From: Sideroxydans sp. CL21
Lineage (GTDB): Bacteria > Pseudomonadota > Gammaproteobacteria > Burkholderiales > Gallionellaceae
Length of the DNA: 64,000 nt
NCBI RefSeq assembly: GCF_902459525.1
Contig: NZ_LR699166.1
Coordinates: 287,501-351,500 of the forward strand
Direction of reading: 5' to 3'
The notes beneath the pieces are model-generated. The model saw nothing but the letters and a program-made list of their open reading frames with translations, did not search any database and was not told the origin of the DNA. Shown here one piece after another: positions 19,685 through 29,294 of this stretch; position 1 is the first letter of the stretch, and each line of letters opens with the position of its first letter. Made by a program: the position numbers and the translations under genes.

Positions 19685-21013
19685 ATGCAAATTCATATAA
19701 AAAACAGGGAAGTCGTGATACTCCTGGTCGTGTCCTTGATGGCATTCACGGCCAATCTGCCAGAGAGCGCGATCGGGCATCTGGTTGACCGGAACCTGTT
19801 GCTGGCCACATTGGCGGTGACAGTCTTTATCGCACTGTTCCGTTATCTGAAGTTGATGCTGTTCATCACGGTATCGGTATTGGCCATCGGCGCCAACCTG
19901 CCGGACCAGCTTGCCGCGCAACTGGGCATCAGCCGGCTCGCGATGATCGTGGCATCGGGCGTACTCGTCGTCATCGCCCTGCTTTACAAGTCGTACCATG
20001 CGCGTGCGCTCAACCGCAATGCGGATTATCGGGAAGATGTGGTCTGCTACCGGCATGACACCATTGATTCCAGAAATGATGTCATCACGGCCATTCTCAA
20101 GGGAGATGTAGCTGCGCTGCACCAACTGCTGCTTGCCGATGTTGAAATAAATTTCAGTCAGGATGGCCGCGTTCCGATCTATCTTGCGATAGAAAAGGGC
20201 TATGCCGATATCGTGCTTTTGCTGCTCTTTTATGGCGCCAAACCTCGGGTAAGGAACAAAGCCGGACAAACGCCTATCGAGTTTGCTTTACTGCACAATA
20301 AACCGCGTATTGCGAAGATCATTCATTACGCATCCAGGCAAAATCTTGCCGTGCAGAATCAGGCTGCGTTCCCGAATAAACAGAAGAAGACTGTCGTCCT
20401 GTTTGCCGACATTTGCGGAAGCACCGCCCTGTACGACAAGCTGGGAAATGAAACGGCCCTGAATGTGATCACGCGCACACTGAACATCCTGATACAGGAA
20501 GTCGCCACCCATAAAGGCACTCTGATCAAGACCATTGGCGACGAAATCATGTGCACATTTCCCAGTGTTGCCGTTGCGACCCAGGCCGCCTGTGCCATGC
20601 ATTTTGCGATCGATGCGAGGCGCCCGGGCGGCGAACAACCGATTCATGTACGTATCGGCTTCCATTACGGGGAAGTCATCCACAAGGCAAACGATGTGTT
20701 CGGGGATACCGTGAACGTTGCCGCCCGTGTGGCGGCGATCACGAGGGCGCGCCAGATCCTGACGACTCAGACAGTCGTCGATGCCTTGCCCTCCGGGTTT
20801 GCGGACAAGGTACGCCCCGTAACCCGCGCCGCATTTCACGGCGTGCAGGATTCCCTGGCCGTGTTTCAGGTTCTTTGGGAGCCGGACAATACACTAATGG
20901 GCAGGATCGGCGACTCGATATTCCGCAAGCAATATGTGGCCGACAACGACTCGTTCGTCAATATCCAGGCGCTAGACCACCAGTCACTACAGGCCGACCG
21001 TCAAGCGCAATGA
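19685..21013 (+). CDS. membrane-anchored ankyrin-repeat class III adenylate cyclase
   Basis: This 442-residue protein has three or four N-terminal transmembrane segments (about 10-100), ankyrin-like repeats (about 130-215), and a class III cyclase domain (about 235-400). Both metal-binding aspartates are visible (Asp242 in FADICGST and Asp286 in IKTIGDE). The purine-selecting pair is Lys282 and Asp337 (DVFGDTVN), the combination of ATP-using enzymes, and the transition-state Asn344 and Arg348 are kept. It should therefore make cAMP. It lies directly behind a c-di-GMP riboswitch with a strong GGGAGG site. Confidence 0.88.
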   Translation: MQIHIKNREVVILLVVSLMAFTANLPESAIGHLVDRNLLLATLAVTVFIALFRYLKLMLFITVSVLAIGANLPDQLAAQLGISRLAMIVASGVLVVIALLYKSYHARALNRNADYREDVVCYRHDTIDSRNDVITAILKGDVAALHQLLLADVEINFSQDGRVPIYLAIEKGYADIVLLLLFYGAKPRVRNKAGQTPIEFALLHNKPRIAKIIHYASRQNLAVQNQAAFPNKQKKTVVLFADICGSTALYDKLGNETALNVITRTLNILIQEVATHKGTLIKTIGDEIMCTFPSVAVATQAACAMHFAIDARRPGGEQPIHVRIGFHYGEVIHKANDVFGDTVNVAARVAAITRARQILTTQTVVDALPSGFADKVRPVTRAAFHGVQDSLAVFQVLWEPDNTLMGRIGDSIFRKQYVADNDSFVNIQALDHQSLQADRQAQ

Positions 21014-21021
21014 CAGGTCGA

Positions 21022-21927
21022 TCACTGTCGCTTCAATTGCGGCAGCGCTGCAGTGGTCAGGTATATACCCGAGAAGATCAGCACGATGCCGACGTAGTGA
21101 TAGGTCTGCGGGATCTCGTTCAGGAAAACCGCCGAGAGAATGGTGCCGAAGACCGGCATCAGGTGGATGAACAGGCTGGCCTTGCTGGCGCCGACCTCGC
21201 CGACCGCCCGGTTGTAAAAGACGTAGCCGAGGAAGCCGGGGAACAATCCGGTATAGGCAATGCCTGCCAGCGAGCCGGCGTTGAGTTTGATCGTCCTGCC
21301 CTGGATCATTTCCCACGCATAGGCCGGCGCAAGGGCGAGCAGGCCGACAACAGTGAAGGCGGCGAGCATCAGCATCGGATGAACGCCGCTCGGGCGCCAA
21401 TGCAGGCCGATGGTATAGAGCGCCCAGGTGAGTACCGCCACGAGCATCCACAGGTCACCGATATTCAGCGACAGTCCGGTCAGCGTGGCCAGATGGCCAT
21501 GGGAGACGATGGTCACCACGCCGGACAGCGAGAGCAGGACGCCGAACCATTCGACACCATGCAGCTGCTTCTTCAGGAAGGCCCAGGACAACGCGATGGT
21601 GACGACCGGGATAAAGGAATTGAGCAGTACGGCGTTGGTCGCCGTCGTGTATTGCAGGGCGATGTAGGCCAGTGTGTTGTAACTGCCGACCCCGAGCAAG
21701 CCGAGAACGAGAATGGCTTTCCAGCCCCGCTTGAGCTGCGGCCATTGGCTACGCAGATGGGGCAACGCCAGCGGCAGGGTGAACGCCAGCGCAATGGTCC
21801 AGCGCCAGAAGGCCAGCGAAAGCGGCGGCACGTCGCCGCGGATGGCGCGGCCTATCACCATATTGCCGGACCAGAAGAGGGTGGTCAGTATGAGCAGCAG
21901 GTAGGGGTGTTTGAAGCGCGAGAACAT
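21022..21927 (-). CDS. EamA/DMT-family transporter
   Basis: This 301-residue protein has ten predicted hydrophobic helices in two EamA repeats (LTTLFWSGNMVIGRAIRGDVPP and WALYTIGLHWRPSGVHP). The family exports metabolites and amino acids; the substrate cannot be inferred. It converges on the cyclase gene with only 8 bases between stops. The 280 bases upstream hold no gene but include an 8-bp inverted repeat CTTTTGCG/CGCAAAAG near 22163-22192. Confidence 0.87.
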   Translation of the reverse strand: MFSRFKHPYLLLILTTLFWSGNMVIGRAIRGDVPPLSLAFWRWTIALAFTLPLALPHLRSQWPQLKRGWKAILVLGLLGVGSYNTLAYIALQYTTATNAVLLNSFIPVVTIALSWAFLKKQLHGVEWFGVLLSLSGVVTIVSHGHLATLTGLSLNIGDLWMLVAVLTWALYTIGLHWRPSGVHPMLMLAAFTVVGLLALAPAYAWEMIQGRTIKLNAGSLAGIAYTGLFPGFLGYVFYNRAVGEVGASKASLFIHLMPVFGTILSAVFLNEIPQTYHYVGIVLIFSGIYLTTAALPQLKRQ

Positions 21928-22208
21928 GCGACCGTTTACGGTTGGAAAAATGCATTATGCATGAGGAATCGGTTTAAGCAATTGCAGGTGCAGACAAAAC
22001 ATTATTGGGAGCAGGACTGGAAACGCCGGGATAAATGATGATGTGTAGAAGCTCACACTTTATCTGAAACTGGCTGCCAGATTGTTGCAGTCTTTTTGCC
22101 GCCTAGCGTCCAAGTAATTGGAGATAGGAATGCCCGAATGCGGATGGTGGCAATTGGCAGAACCTTTTGCGACATTCCACGCTCCGCAAAAGCGGACGTC
22201 GATCTTTG

Positions 22209-25109
22209 CTAAATTTCATAGTTGGTTGGTGCTGGCCTCAATGACTGATCGAGTAAAGATTCAAATTGCCCAATCGGCACTGGTTTCCCAAACAGATACC
22301 CTTGGTAAAGCTTGCACCCATTTGCCAGTAGCAATTGCCGCTGAGCTACCGTTTCAACGCCTTCGGCAATGACCTCAAGATTCAGACTATGCGCCATGGC
22401 GATGATGGTGCGCACGATTGCCTGATCGCTATTATCCGACACTAGATCTCTAACGAATGACTGATCGATCTTAAGCTGATTAAGCGGCAAACGTTTGAGA
22501 TATTGCAACGACGAGAATCCAGTGCCGAAGTCGTCCAAAGCGAAGTGGATGCCAATCGCTTTCAGGGCATTCATGGTTGTTACGGTATCTTGAATATTCT
22601 CAAGCAGGATACTTTCCGTCGGTTCCAGTTTGAGCAGATTCGGATTGATGGCATGACTTTCCACCGCATCTTGTACCAGTTCCACGAAGTTAGGTCTTTG
22701 AAATTGTTTGGCACTTACATTGATGGACAATGTCAGGTGTCGGGTGAGTTCGTCCTGTTGCCAAACCTTGAGCTGGGCACAGGCGGAATCGAGTACCCAT
22801 TGTCCGATGGGCAATATCTGAAGCGTTTTTTCAGCCAGCGGGATGAATTCTCCGGGAGATATCAAACCCCGTTCAGGGTGTATCCAGCGAATCAATGCCT
22901 CGGCGCCGACAGGGCGATACAATTCATCCACTTGAATCTGGTAATGCAATTGAAACTGTTTCAGTTTAAGCGCTTGTTGCAACTCGGCTTCCAATTTAAC
23001 CTGATCGCTGATTGCCTGCTGCATTTCCACATCAAAGAAACGAAAGGTGTTGCGACCGGCAGCCTTTGCCTGATACATGGCTATGTCGGCTTGCTTTAAA
23101 ACTTCTTCCACTCCGTCCGTGTGTTTTCCAAACAGGGTGGCACCGATACTGGGAGTATTGTGGTATGCGTGGGTGTCGAATTGATATAGTCGGTTTAGAG
23201 TAAAAAGGATCTTATGGACGACAATTTCCGTTTTCGTTGCGGCTTCAAACTCCATTTCGCTTAAGTCTTCAAGCATCACAACGAACTCATCCCCTCCCAA
23301 TCGGGCAACGGTATCGCCATCGCGGACGCAAGTGGTCAAACGTTCGGCGACTTTCTGCAAAAGCAGATCTCCAACATTGTGCCCAAGAGTATCGTTGAGA
23401 GACTTGAAATTATCCAAGTCTATAAAGATGAGTGCGCCTTTCTTTTCGCTTCGCGCACTTGCAGCCAATGCTTGCTGTAGCCGGTCCAACAAAAGACGAC
23501 GATTGGGTAGGTGAGTAAGCTGATCGTAGAATGCGAGGAGCTGAATATTTTCTTCTGCTTTTTTGCGTGAAGTGATGTCGCGGCAGAATGCAACAAACTG
23601 GTTCGATTCCGGAATTAAAGAAATGGACACCTCAATACTAATTGCATGTCCATTCTTATGGCGGTGCTGTGTCTCAAATATATCGTAACCTTGTGCAGCG
23701 GCTGTAGCGATATACTTTTTAACTTCGTTGCCTGCTTGTTTCCCGGCTTCAAGTTGAGCGATATTCATGCCTTTTAGCTCATCCAATGCATATCCGCTGA
23801 TGTCGGAATATGCTTTATTGGCTTCAAGCAAAAATCCCATTGAGTCAACTATCAGGAAACCATCATGCGTGGTTTCCAGTACCGCTTTGTATTTTCTCAA
23901 GTCAGCATCCGCATGCTTGCGATCTGTTATGTCGCGGCAGATGCACAGAAATACTTGCTGCGCATCCAATTCGACGAGACGGGCATTGATTTCAACGGGG
24001 ATGACCGAACCATCTTTGCGAACTCGTGCAGATTCAAAAGTGGCAAGACCTGTTTTTGCTATCTGTTCAATTCTATACGGTATTTTTGGGCCATATTTGG
24101 AACTGCTAAATTGAACAAGGGGCTTACCTATGACTTCTTCTCTTGTGTAACCCAAGCGCTCATAATCCAGCCGATTGGCATCAACAATGCGGCCATCCAT
24201 TGATAGCAGCTCGATACCATCGTTGACTGAATCAAAAATGTAACTGAATTTATTTTTAGCCAGTTCCAGCAAGTTATATGGCTCTTCGATGACCTCGACA
24301 ACGACAGCGCGGTATATGAACAAGTAAGCGATTACCTTGTAAATATGCCCCAGCACGTTGTAGCCACCGGTCATTGTGGTATAGAGCGTGAAGAAGAACT
24401 CGCTCATCGCCAAGGTACACACTGCACCGAACATCAGAACCACTTTGAATGTCTGTGGCCTTCGCATCTTGGAATACAGGATTGCGGCGGTGGCCAGGTT
24501 GGTCAAAATAACGATGTATTCAACGTTTTTTTTGAATGGCGTCAGTCCTTGCCCCAGAATGAATGTGTCAGGAAACCAAGTTTGGTGATAAACCACGGCC
24601 CAATTTATGATCAATGTCAAAATTAATAATGAGCTGAAAATCAAGTAGCCGGATGCCTTCGAATGTAGCGGTTTCCATTCTCTGATGGATACAACGAGCA
24701 GAGCGGTAGCAGCCAGGATTCTTGCTGACAACCAAAAGTTCAGGTGTTTTTGCTGATCGTTCGGAGAGAAGAAATCGGGCATGCTGCCGTAGGACATTGT
24801 GTGAGAAAAATCGAGTACACCCACAGAAAAGAACGCACAGGCAAGCAATATAATATTCCCGGAAAGTAGCCTGCCTTTCGAATTCCAGCCGACTGCAAAT
24901 ACCATGATGGACACTATGATGGATACGGTCTCTAAAAGGGTATGCAGAGGAAGGTAATACGGGATGTCTTTAGAATGGGGCCAGGCTGGTAACATCCAGG
25001 CCAACAGTTGGATGAATACAAGAACCAGTAATATCTTTGCCATATTGAGCATGGCATTTCGATACTGGGGGTGAAGCCAAAAAAGACCAAGATTATCTAT
25101 TCGTTGCAT
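22209..25109 (-). CDS. MASE3-PAS-PAS-GGDEF-EAL signalling protein
   Basis: The protein, about 966 residues, has an N-terminal 7-TM sensor resembling MASE3, two PAS domains, a diguanylate cyclase domain with intact RLGGDEF and an upstream RxxD inhibitory site (RDGD), and an EAL phosphodiesterase domain with intact GAEALIRW and DDFGTGF. Both c-di-GMP synthesis and breakdown are possible; many such proteins have one dominant activity. It lies close to the c-di-GMP riboswitch-controlled cyclase. I used ATG 25109; a TTG eight codons upstream is possible. Confidence 0.9.
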   Translation of the reverse strand: MQRIDNLGLFWLHPQYRNAMLNMAKILLVLVFIQLLAWMLPAWPHSKDIPYYLPLHTLLETVSIIVSIMVFAVGWNSKGRLLSGNIILLACAFFSVGVLDFSHTMSYGSMPDFFSPNDQQKHLNFWLSARILAATALLVVSIREWKPLHSKASGYLIFSSLLILTLIINWAVVYHQTWFPDTFILGQGLTPFKKNVEYIVILTNLATAAILYSKMRRPQTFKVVLMFGAVCTLAMSEFFFTLYTTMTGGYNVLGHIYKVIAYLFIYRAVVVEVIEEPYNLLELAKNKFSYIFDSVNDGIELLSMDGRIVDANRLDYERLGYTREEVIGKPLVQFSSSKYGPKIPYRIEQIAKTGLATFESARVRKDGSVIPVEINARLVELDAQQVFLCICRDITDRKHADADLRKYKAVLETTHDGFLIVDSMGFLLEANKAYSDISGYALDELKGMNIAQLEAGKQAGNEVKKYIATAAAQGYDIFETQHRHKNGHAISIEVSISLIPESNQFVAFCRDITSRKKAEENIQLLAFYDQLTHLPNRRLLLDRLQQALAASARSEKKGALIFIDLDNFKSLNDTLGHNVGDLLLQKVAERLTTCVRDGDTVARLGGDEFVVMLEDLSEMEFEAATKTEIVVHKILFTLNRLYQFDTHAYHNTPSIGATLFGKHTDGVEEVLKQADIAMYQAKAAGRNTFRFFDVEMQQAISDQVKLEAELQQALKLKQFQLHYQIQVDELYRPVGAEALIRWIHPERGLISPGEFIPLAEKTLQILPIGQWVLDSACAQLKVWQQDELTRHLTLSINVSAKQFQRPNFVELVQDAVESHAINPNLLKLEPTESILLENIQDTVTTMNALKAIGIHFALDDFGTGFSSLQYLKRLPLNQLKIDQSFVRDLVSDNSDQAIVRTIIAMAHSLNLEVIAEGVETVAQRQLLLANGCKLYQGYLFGKPVPIGQFESLLDQSLRPAPTNYEI

Positions 25110-25133
25110 ATACCATAATTGTTTTAACTGCAA

Positions 25134-25681
25134 ACAAGATTATCACAAGCAAAATGCCATCATGAAACCTTCTCAATCGTCCAAGATTGGAAGGGAATCG
25201 TGAATGTCTCCGGATTCTGCCTGTTTATCGAAGTTTGCGCCAACGACTGCTTCTCTAACAGGGGTGGCTAGCTGAGCTGGAAAGGAGTTTGAGTTGAAGG
25301 GAACAAGCATGTCATGCGCTTTTGCCACTCTTGAATAACTCATAATCCGCTCAACCCGCTTCGCAGATAAAACGTATGCTCCCACCCCTTGGCGCAGCAA
25401 ACATCAGGTTTTCGTCCGACAACGGCAACCCCAAGCAAAAAATAGGATAGATCGAGATACGAATGGAGTCATTTCGACCGGTGTTCTGCAAGGCAGTCCG
25501 CGTCGCAGTGTGAGATATCACCGCGAGCCAGCCGCTCACTATTGTGTATTACAAGTACGCAGACAACATTGAAGCTGGAACGATGTTGTAGTTGGTTGCG
25601 AACAAGTTTGAATTGCAGCAGAAAAAGTGAACGAAGAGATATTCGAGTTTGGCAATTATTTCATCATTTTGCAGCGGGAAC
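25134..25681 (-). other. intergenic stretch with no recognisable gene
   Basis: About 550 bases lie between the GGDEF-EAL gene and BPH. Two short minus-strand open frames (about 62 and 75 codons, 25173-25539) overlap in different frames and resemble nothing I know. They could be remnants of a frameshifted gene. No RNA gene, repeat or clear promoter was seen. Confidence 0.4.
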
Positions 25682-26248
25682 TCAGTCCAGCTTCACCTTG
25701 TACAAGGTGACCGGAGCAGCACTGTTCTTGTCGAACGCGATTCCGGCATCCACACCGGCCTGGGCGATTTCCGCCGCGTCGTCGCAGCGCGCGTAGGCCT
25801 GGTGCATGGCGCCGAGCGAAAATTCATTGCCGGAGCCGATTGCCCAGTACTGGGTGTATTCGAACACTTCGCGCATCGAATAGATGGCGAAGATGCCGTG
25901 GGAGTTGGCGATCAGCGCGGTGATCTGGCTCGACTCGTAGGGATCTTCCTCGTCTTCCTTGGGGTTCAGGAAACATTCTTCCTTGAGGATCGGATGCAGC
26001 TTGCGGAACGTTTCGAAAATCGCGGCCTTGCTGTTAAGCTGTACGTCTGGTGTCTTGGCGAGCAGGCTGGACAATACCAGATGGTGCGCGGCGCTGCCGC
26101 ACACGCCGACATAGCTGTCGCCGATGCGCAGTATCTTGTCGTGCGAGGCGTCGTGCGAGGCGTGCAGACGGGTGTTGCCGAAGGTGGTCAGGGTATCTGC
26201 CGCGATGGCGACGTATCCGTTCTTTTTGACAGCGACGATGGTGGTCAT
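25682..26248 (-). CDS. betaproteobacterial proteasome homologue (BPH), Ntn-hydrolase
   Basis: This 188-residue protein starts MTTIVAVKKNG. After removal of Met1 the N-terminal Thr2 would be the nucleophile of the proteasome/HslV fold, with Asp18 (AADTLTTFG) and Lys38 (HDKIL) in the expected neighbourhood. It continues with VGVCGSAAHHLVLSSLL and YWAIGSGNEFSLGAM, typical of the BPH family, which forms double-ring tetradecamers. No ATPase partner gene is adjacent, unlike hslUV. The gene is divergent from pabB with 41 bases between the starts. Confidence 0.85.
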   Translation of the reverse strand: MTTIVAVKKNGYVAIAADTLTTFGNTRLHASHDASHDKILRIGDSYVGVCGSAAHHLVLSSLLAKTPDVQLNSKAAIFETFRKLHPILKEECFLNPKEDEEDPYESSQITALIANSHGIFAIYSMREVFEYTQYWAIGSGNEFSLGAMHQAYARCDDAAEIAQAGVDAGIAFDKNSAAPVTLYKVKLD

Positions 26249-26289
26249 GTGAAGTTTTCCTTATTGGTCCGTACACGATTTTATCATTG

Positions 26290-27681
26290 ATGCTGTATAG
26301 CTCCCCGCTCCCTTATCAAACCGATGCCGACGCCTACTTTGCGGCGATTCGCGATCTGCCATGGGCTGCATGGCTGGACAGCGGCGGAAGCGGGCGCTTT
26401 GACATCCTCGTCGCGCAGCCTGTTGCCACCCTTGTAACGACAGGCGCGCGGACAGAGATACGCGATGCTTCCGGTGTGCGCCGTTCGGAAAAGGATGTTT
26501 TCCTGCTGATACGTGAACTGCTGGGAGAGCCGATAACACCTGTGCCGGACATTCCTTTTGCCGGGGGTGTATTGGGATACTGGAGTTACGACCTCGCACG
26601 CCGTTATCACGTCATTCCGGAGATCGCTCAAGACGGCGAGCATTTGCCGGAGATGGCGGTCGGCATATACGACTGGGCGATTATTCTCGATCACTTCGAA
26701 CTGAATGCGCGGTTGGTGTCGCGACAGCGATACGCAGAAACTGCAAAAATATTGCCGCAGATTATGGAGCGGATTCAAGGGGCTGCTTTTTTCAACGCAA
26801 AGGAAGAGAAATCTTCTTTCAGGGTAGATGGAAAAATCGCTTCCAACTTTACGCAGACTACTTATCGAAACGCGTTCAATGCGGTGCAGAAATATCTGCA
26901 TGAGGGCGATTGCTACCAGGTCAATCTTGCACAACGCTATTCGGCGCAGGCATCGGGGGATGCCTACGCTGCATATCTTGAGCTGCGGAAATTAAGTCCC
27001 GCGCCGTATTCCGCGTTTCTGGATTGGCCGCAAGCCCGGATTTTATGCGCTTCCCCGGAACGCTTTCTGCAGGTGCAACAGGGTAGGGTGGAAACCAAGC
27101 CGATCAAAGGCACACGGGCACGCAATGCCGATAAGGTTGAAGATGCCCGACTGGCAGAAGAGCTGTATTGCCATCCCAAGGATCGTGCGGAAAACCTGAT
27201 GATCGTGGATCTTCTGCGCAACGACCTTGGCATAAGCTGCGAAACAGGTTCCATACGCGTACCGAAACTGTTCGAAGTGGAGAGTTTTGCCAACGTGCAT
27301 CACCTGGTCAGCACCGTGGAAGGCAAATTGAAAAAAGGGAACGATGCACTCGATGTGTTGAGTGGCTGTTTTCCCGGGGGCTCAATAACGGGAGCACCGA
27401 AACAACGCGCAATGGAGATCATCGAACAACTCGAGCCGCACCGGCGCGGGGTGTATTGCGGAACCATCGGCTATGTCGGATGCGACGGCAACATGGACAC
27501 CAACATCGTCATTCGAACATTGGTGTATTCGGACAATGAGATTCGCTGCTGGGCGGGAGGCGGCATCGTGGCCGATTCCGGGTGCGAGGCGGAGTATCAG
27601 GAAACGCTGGATAAAGCGGCTGCAATGCTGGAATTGCTGCAACGGTTTGGCGGACAGCTGGATGAACAAACGCCGGGCTGA
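26290..27681 (+). CDS. pabB: aminodeoxychorismate synthase component I
   Basis: The 463-residue protein has the chorismate-binding fold. It has the motifs YQVNLAQRY, PIKGTRAR, DLLRNDLG, SCFPGGSITGAPK (here SGCFPGGSITGAPKQRAMEII) and IRTLVYSDNEIRCWAGGGIVADS. It converts chorismate and glutamine-derived ammonia to aminodeoxychorismate for folate synthesis, with PabA as partner. ATG 26290 is used; a TTG codon precedes it. Anthranilate synthase TrpE is the nearest alternative, but the N-terminal YWSYDLAR pattern favours PabB. Confidence 0.92.
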   Translation: MLYSSPLPYQTDADAYFAAIRDLPWAAWLDSGGSGRFDILVAQPVATLVTTGARTEIRDASGVRRSEKDVFLLIRELLGEPITPVPDIPFAGGVLGYWSYDLARRYHVIPEIAQDGEHLPEMAVGIYDWAIILDHFELNARLVSRQRYAETAKILPQIMERIQGAAFFNAKEEKSSFRVDGKIASNFTQTTYRNAFNAVQKYLHEGDCYQVNLAQRYSAQASGDAYAAYLELRKLSPAPYSAFLDWPQARILCASPERFLQVQQGRVETKPIKGTRARNADKVEDARLAEELYCHPKDRAENLMIVDLLRNDLGISCETGSIRVPKLFEVESFANVHHLVSTVEGKLKKGNDALDVLSGCFPGGSITGAPKQRAMEIIEQLEPHRRGVYCGTIGYVGCDGNMDTNIVIRTLVYSDNEIRCWAGGGIVADSGCEAEYQETLDKAAAMLELLQRFGGQLDEQTPG

Positions 27682-27896
27682 TAAAGCAGAATATTTTCCC
27701 GGTGCCTGATTTTTTGCCTTTGTGGAATTGAGTGTGTATAAATGACTGCGTTCCCAACCGGGAACAGAAGCTCGCTGACTATGAGTTCATGGCGAGTGAT
27801 GCGGCCAATAAGTCGTTTGCTGGTTTCCTCCGGTTCGGGCAATTGCCAGCCGCAATTCCAAATTGCATCAAACAGGACTTCTTTCTTGGAGATAGC

Positions 27897-29294
27897 ATGG
27901 TGTATCGGCACTGTGTGGGTGCAACGACCTACCTTTTCAGTTCGCTCAAAGAAGTCATGGCCAAAGCCACTCCGGCGCGTTCGGGAGACTACCTGGGAGG
28001 GGTGGCTGCGGAAACTTATGCCGAGCGTATGGCTGCCAGAATGTGTTTGGCAGAAATACCACTCAAGCACTTTCTCGAAGAGTTGCTCATTCCCTATGAG
28101 GCCGATGAGGTGTCCCGGCTGATCATTGATAGCCATGATCAGCAGGCTTTTGCGGAAATAAGTCATCTCACCGTGGGTGATTTTCGCAACTGGTTGCTTT
28201 CAGACACGGCGGATCCGGTCACATTAAAACGGATAGCATCTGGCACCACTCCGGAAATGGCGGCAGCCGTTAGCAAGCTTATGCGCAATCAGGATTTGAT
28301 ACTGGTTGCCAAAAAGTGCGGGGTAGTCACGGCATTTCGGGACACGATCGGTTTGCCGGGCCATCTGTCGTCGCGCCTGCAACCCAACCATCCCACTGAT
28401 GATCTGCAGGGCATCGCTGCCTCCATGCTGGACGGGCTTCTGTATGGCGCAGGCGATGCAGTAATCGGGATCAATCCGGCTTCCGATAGCATTCCAACGC
28501 TCATGAATCTGTATTGCCTGGTAGATGAGGTAATCAACCAGTATGGCATTCCTACGCAGTCCTGCATCCTGACTCATGTCACCAACCAGATTAAGCTCAT
28601 TGAAAAGGGTGCGCCGGTGGACCTGGTCTTTCAATCCATTGCCGGCACAGAAAAAGCCAACAAGAGTTTCGGTATCAATCTGGCTATTTTGAGTGAGGCA
28701 CGACAAGCGGCACTCTCGCTTAACCGTGGCACAGTGGGTAATAACGTGATGTATTTTGAAACCGGTCAAGGCTCCGTACTTTCTGCCAGTGCCAATTTTG
28801 GAGTTGATCAGCAAACTTGTGAAGCCCGTGCCTATGCGGTTGCCCGTCATTTTTCCCCGTTGCTGACCAACACCGTGGTGGGCTTTATCGGTCCGGAATA
28901 TTTATACGACGGGAAACAGATAATTCGCGCAGGATTGGAGGATCACTTTTGCGGCAAACTGCTGGGAGTGCCGCTGGGTTGCGATGTGTGCTACACCAAC
29001 CACGCCGAGGCAGACCAGGATGATATGGATACATTGATGACCTTGCTCGCCAATGCGGGGGTGACTTTCATCATGGGCATCCCGGGTGCGGACGACATCA
29101 TGCTGAACTATCAAACGACTTCTTTCCATGACATACTTTATCTGCGCAAACTGCTCGGTTTGAAAGTCGCGCCGGAGTATGAAAATTGGCTGAAATCAAT
29201 GAATATCATGGACAGCAAAGGGCAGGTCCAGCCGGTAACTCAAGCCAACAGGATGTTGAAAAGCATGCCAAAGAATCTGTTGTCGGCCTCATGA
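27897..29294 (+). CDS. eutB: ethanolamine ammonia-lyase large subunit
   Basis: The 465-residue protein aligns by eye along the whole EutB family: RSGDYLGGVAAETYAERMAA, RLQPNHPTDDLQGIAA, ETGQGSVLSASANFGVDQQT, GPEYLYDGKQIIRAGLEDHF and GCDVCYTNHAEADQ. It splits ethanolamine to acetaldehyde and ammonia with adenosylcobalamin. ATG 27897 is chosen because it has TGGAGA upstream and begins at the normal family start; the frame stays open 55 codons further upstream without similarity. It overlaps eutC by ATGA. No eutA reactivase or microcompartment genes lie nearby. Confidence 0.95.
   Translation: MVYRHCVGATTYLFSSLKEVMAKATPARSGDYLGGVAAETYAERMAARMCLAEIPLKHFLEELLIPYEADEVSRLIIDSHDQQAFAEISHLTVGDFRNWLLSDTADPVTLKRIASGTTPEMAAAVSKLMRNQDLILVAKKCGVVTAFRDTIGLPGHLSSRLQPNHPTDDLQGIAASMLDGLLYGAGDAVIGINPASDSIPTLMNLYCLVDEVINQYGIPTQSCILTHVTNQIKLIEKGAPVDLVFQSIAGTEKANKSFGINLAILSEARQAALSLNRGTVGNNVMYFETGQGSVLSASANFGVDQQTCEARAYAVARHFSPLLTNTVVGFIGPEYLYDGKQIIRAGLEDHFCGKLLGVPLGCDVCYTNHAEADQDDMDTLMTLLANAGVTFIMGIPGADDIMLNYQTTSFHDILYLRKLLGLKVAPEYENWLKSMNIMDSKGQVQPVTQANRMLKSMPKNLLSAS

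Noticed and set aside
20551-22038. A 495-codon plus-strand open frame
   Set aside because: It overlaps the cyclase domain in another frame and runs antisense through the DMT transporter; its composition (Gln/Arg/Gly-rich) is typical of a shadow frame.
27732-27896. Upstream extension of eutB to 27732
   Set aside because: The added 55 residues have no EutB similarity and ATG 27897 has a good ribosome-binding site.
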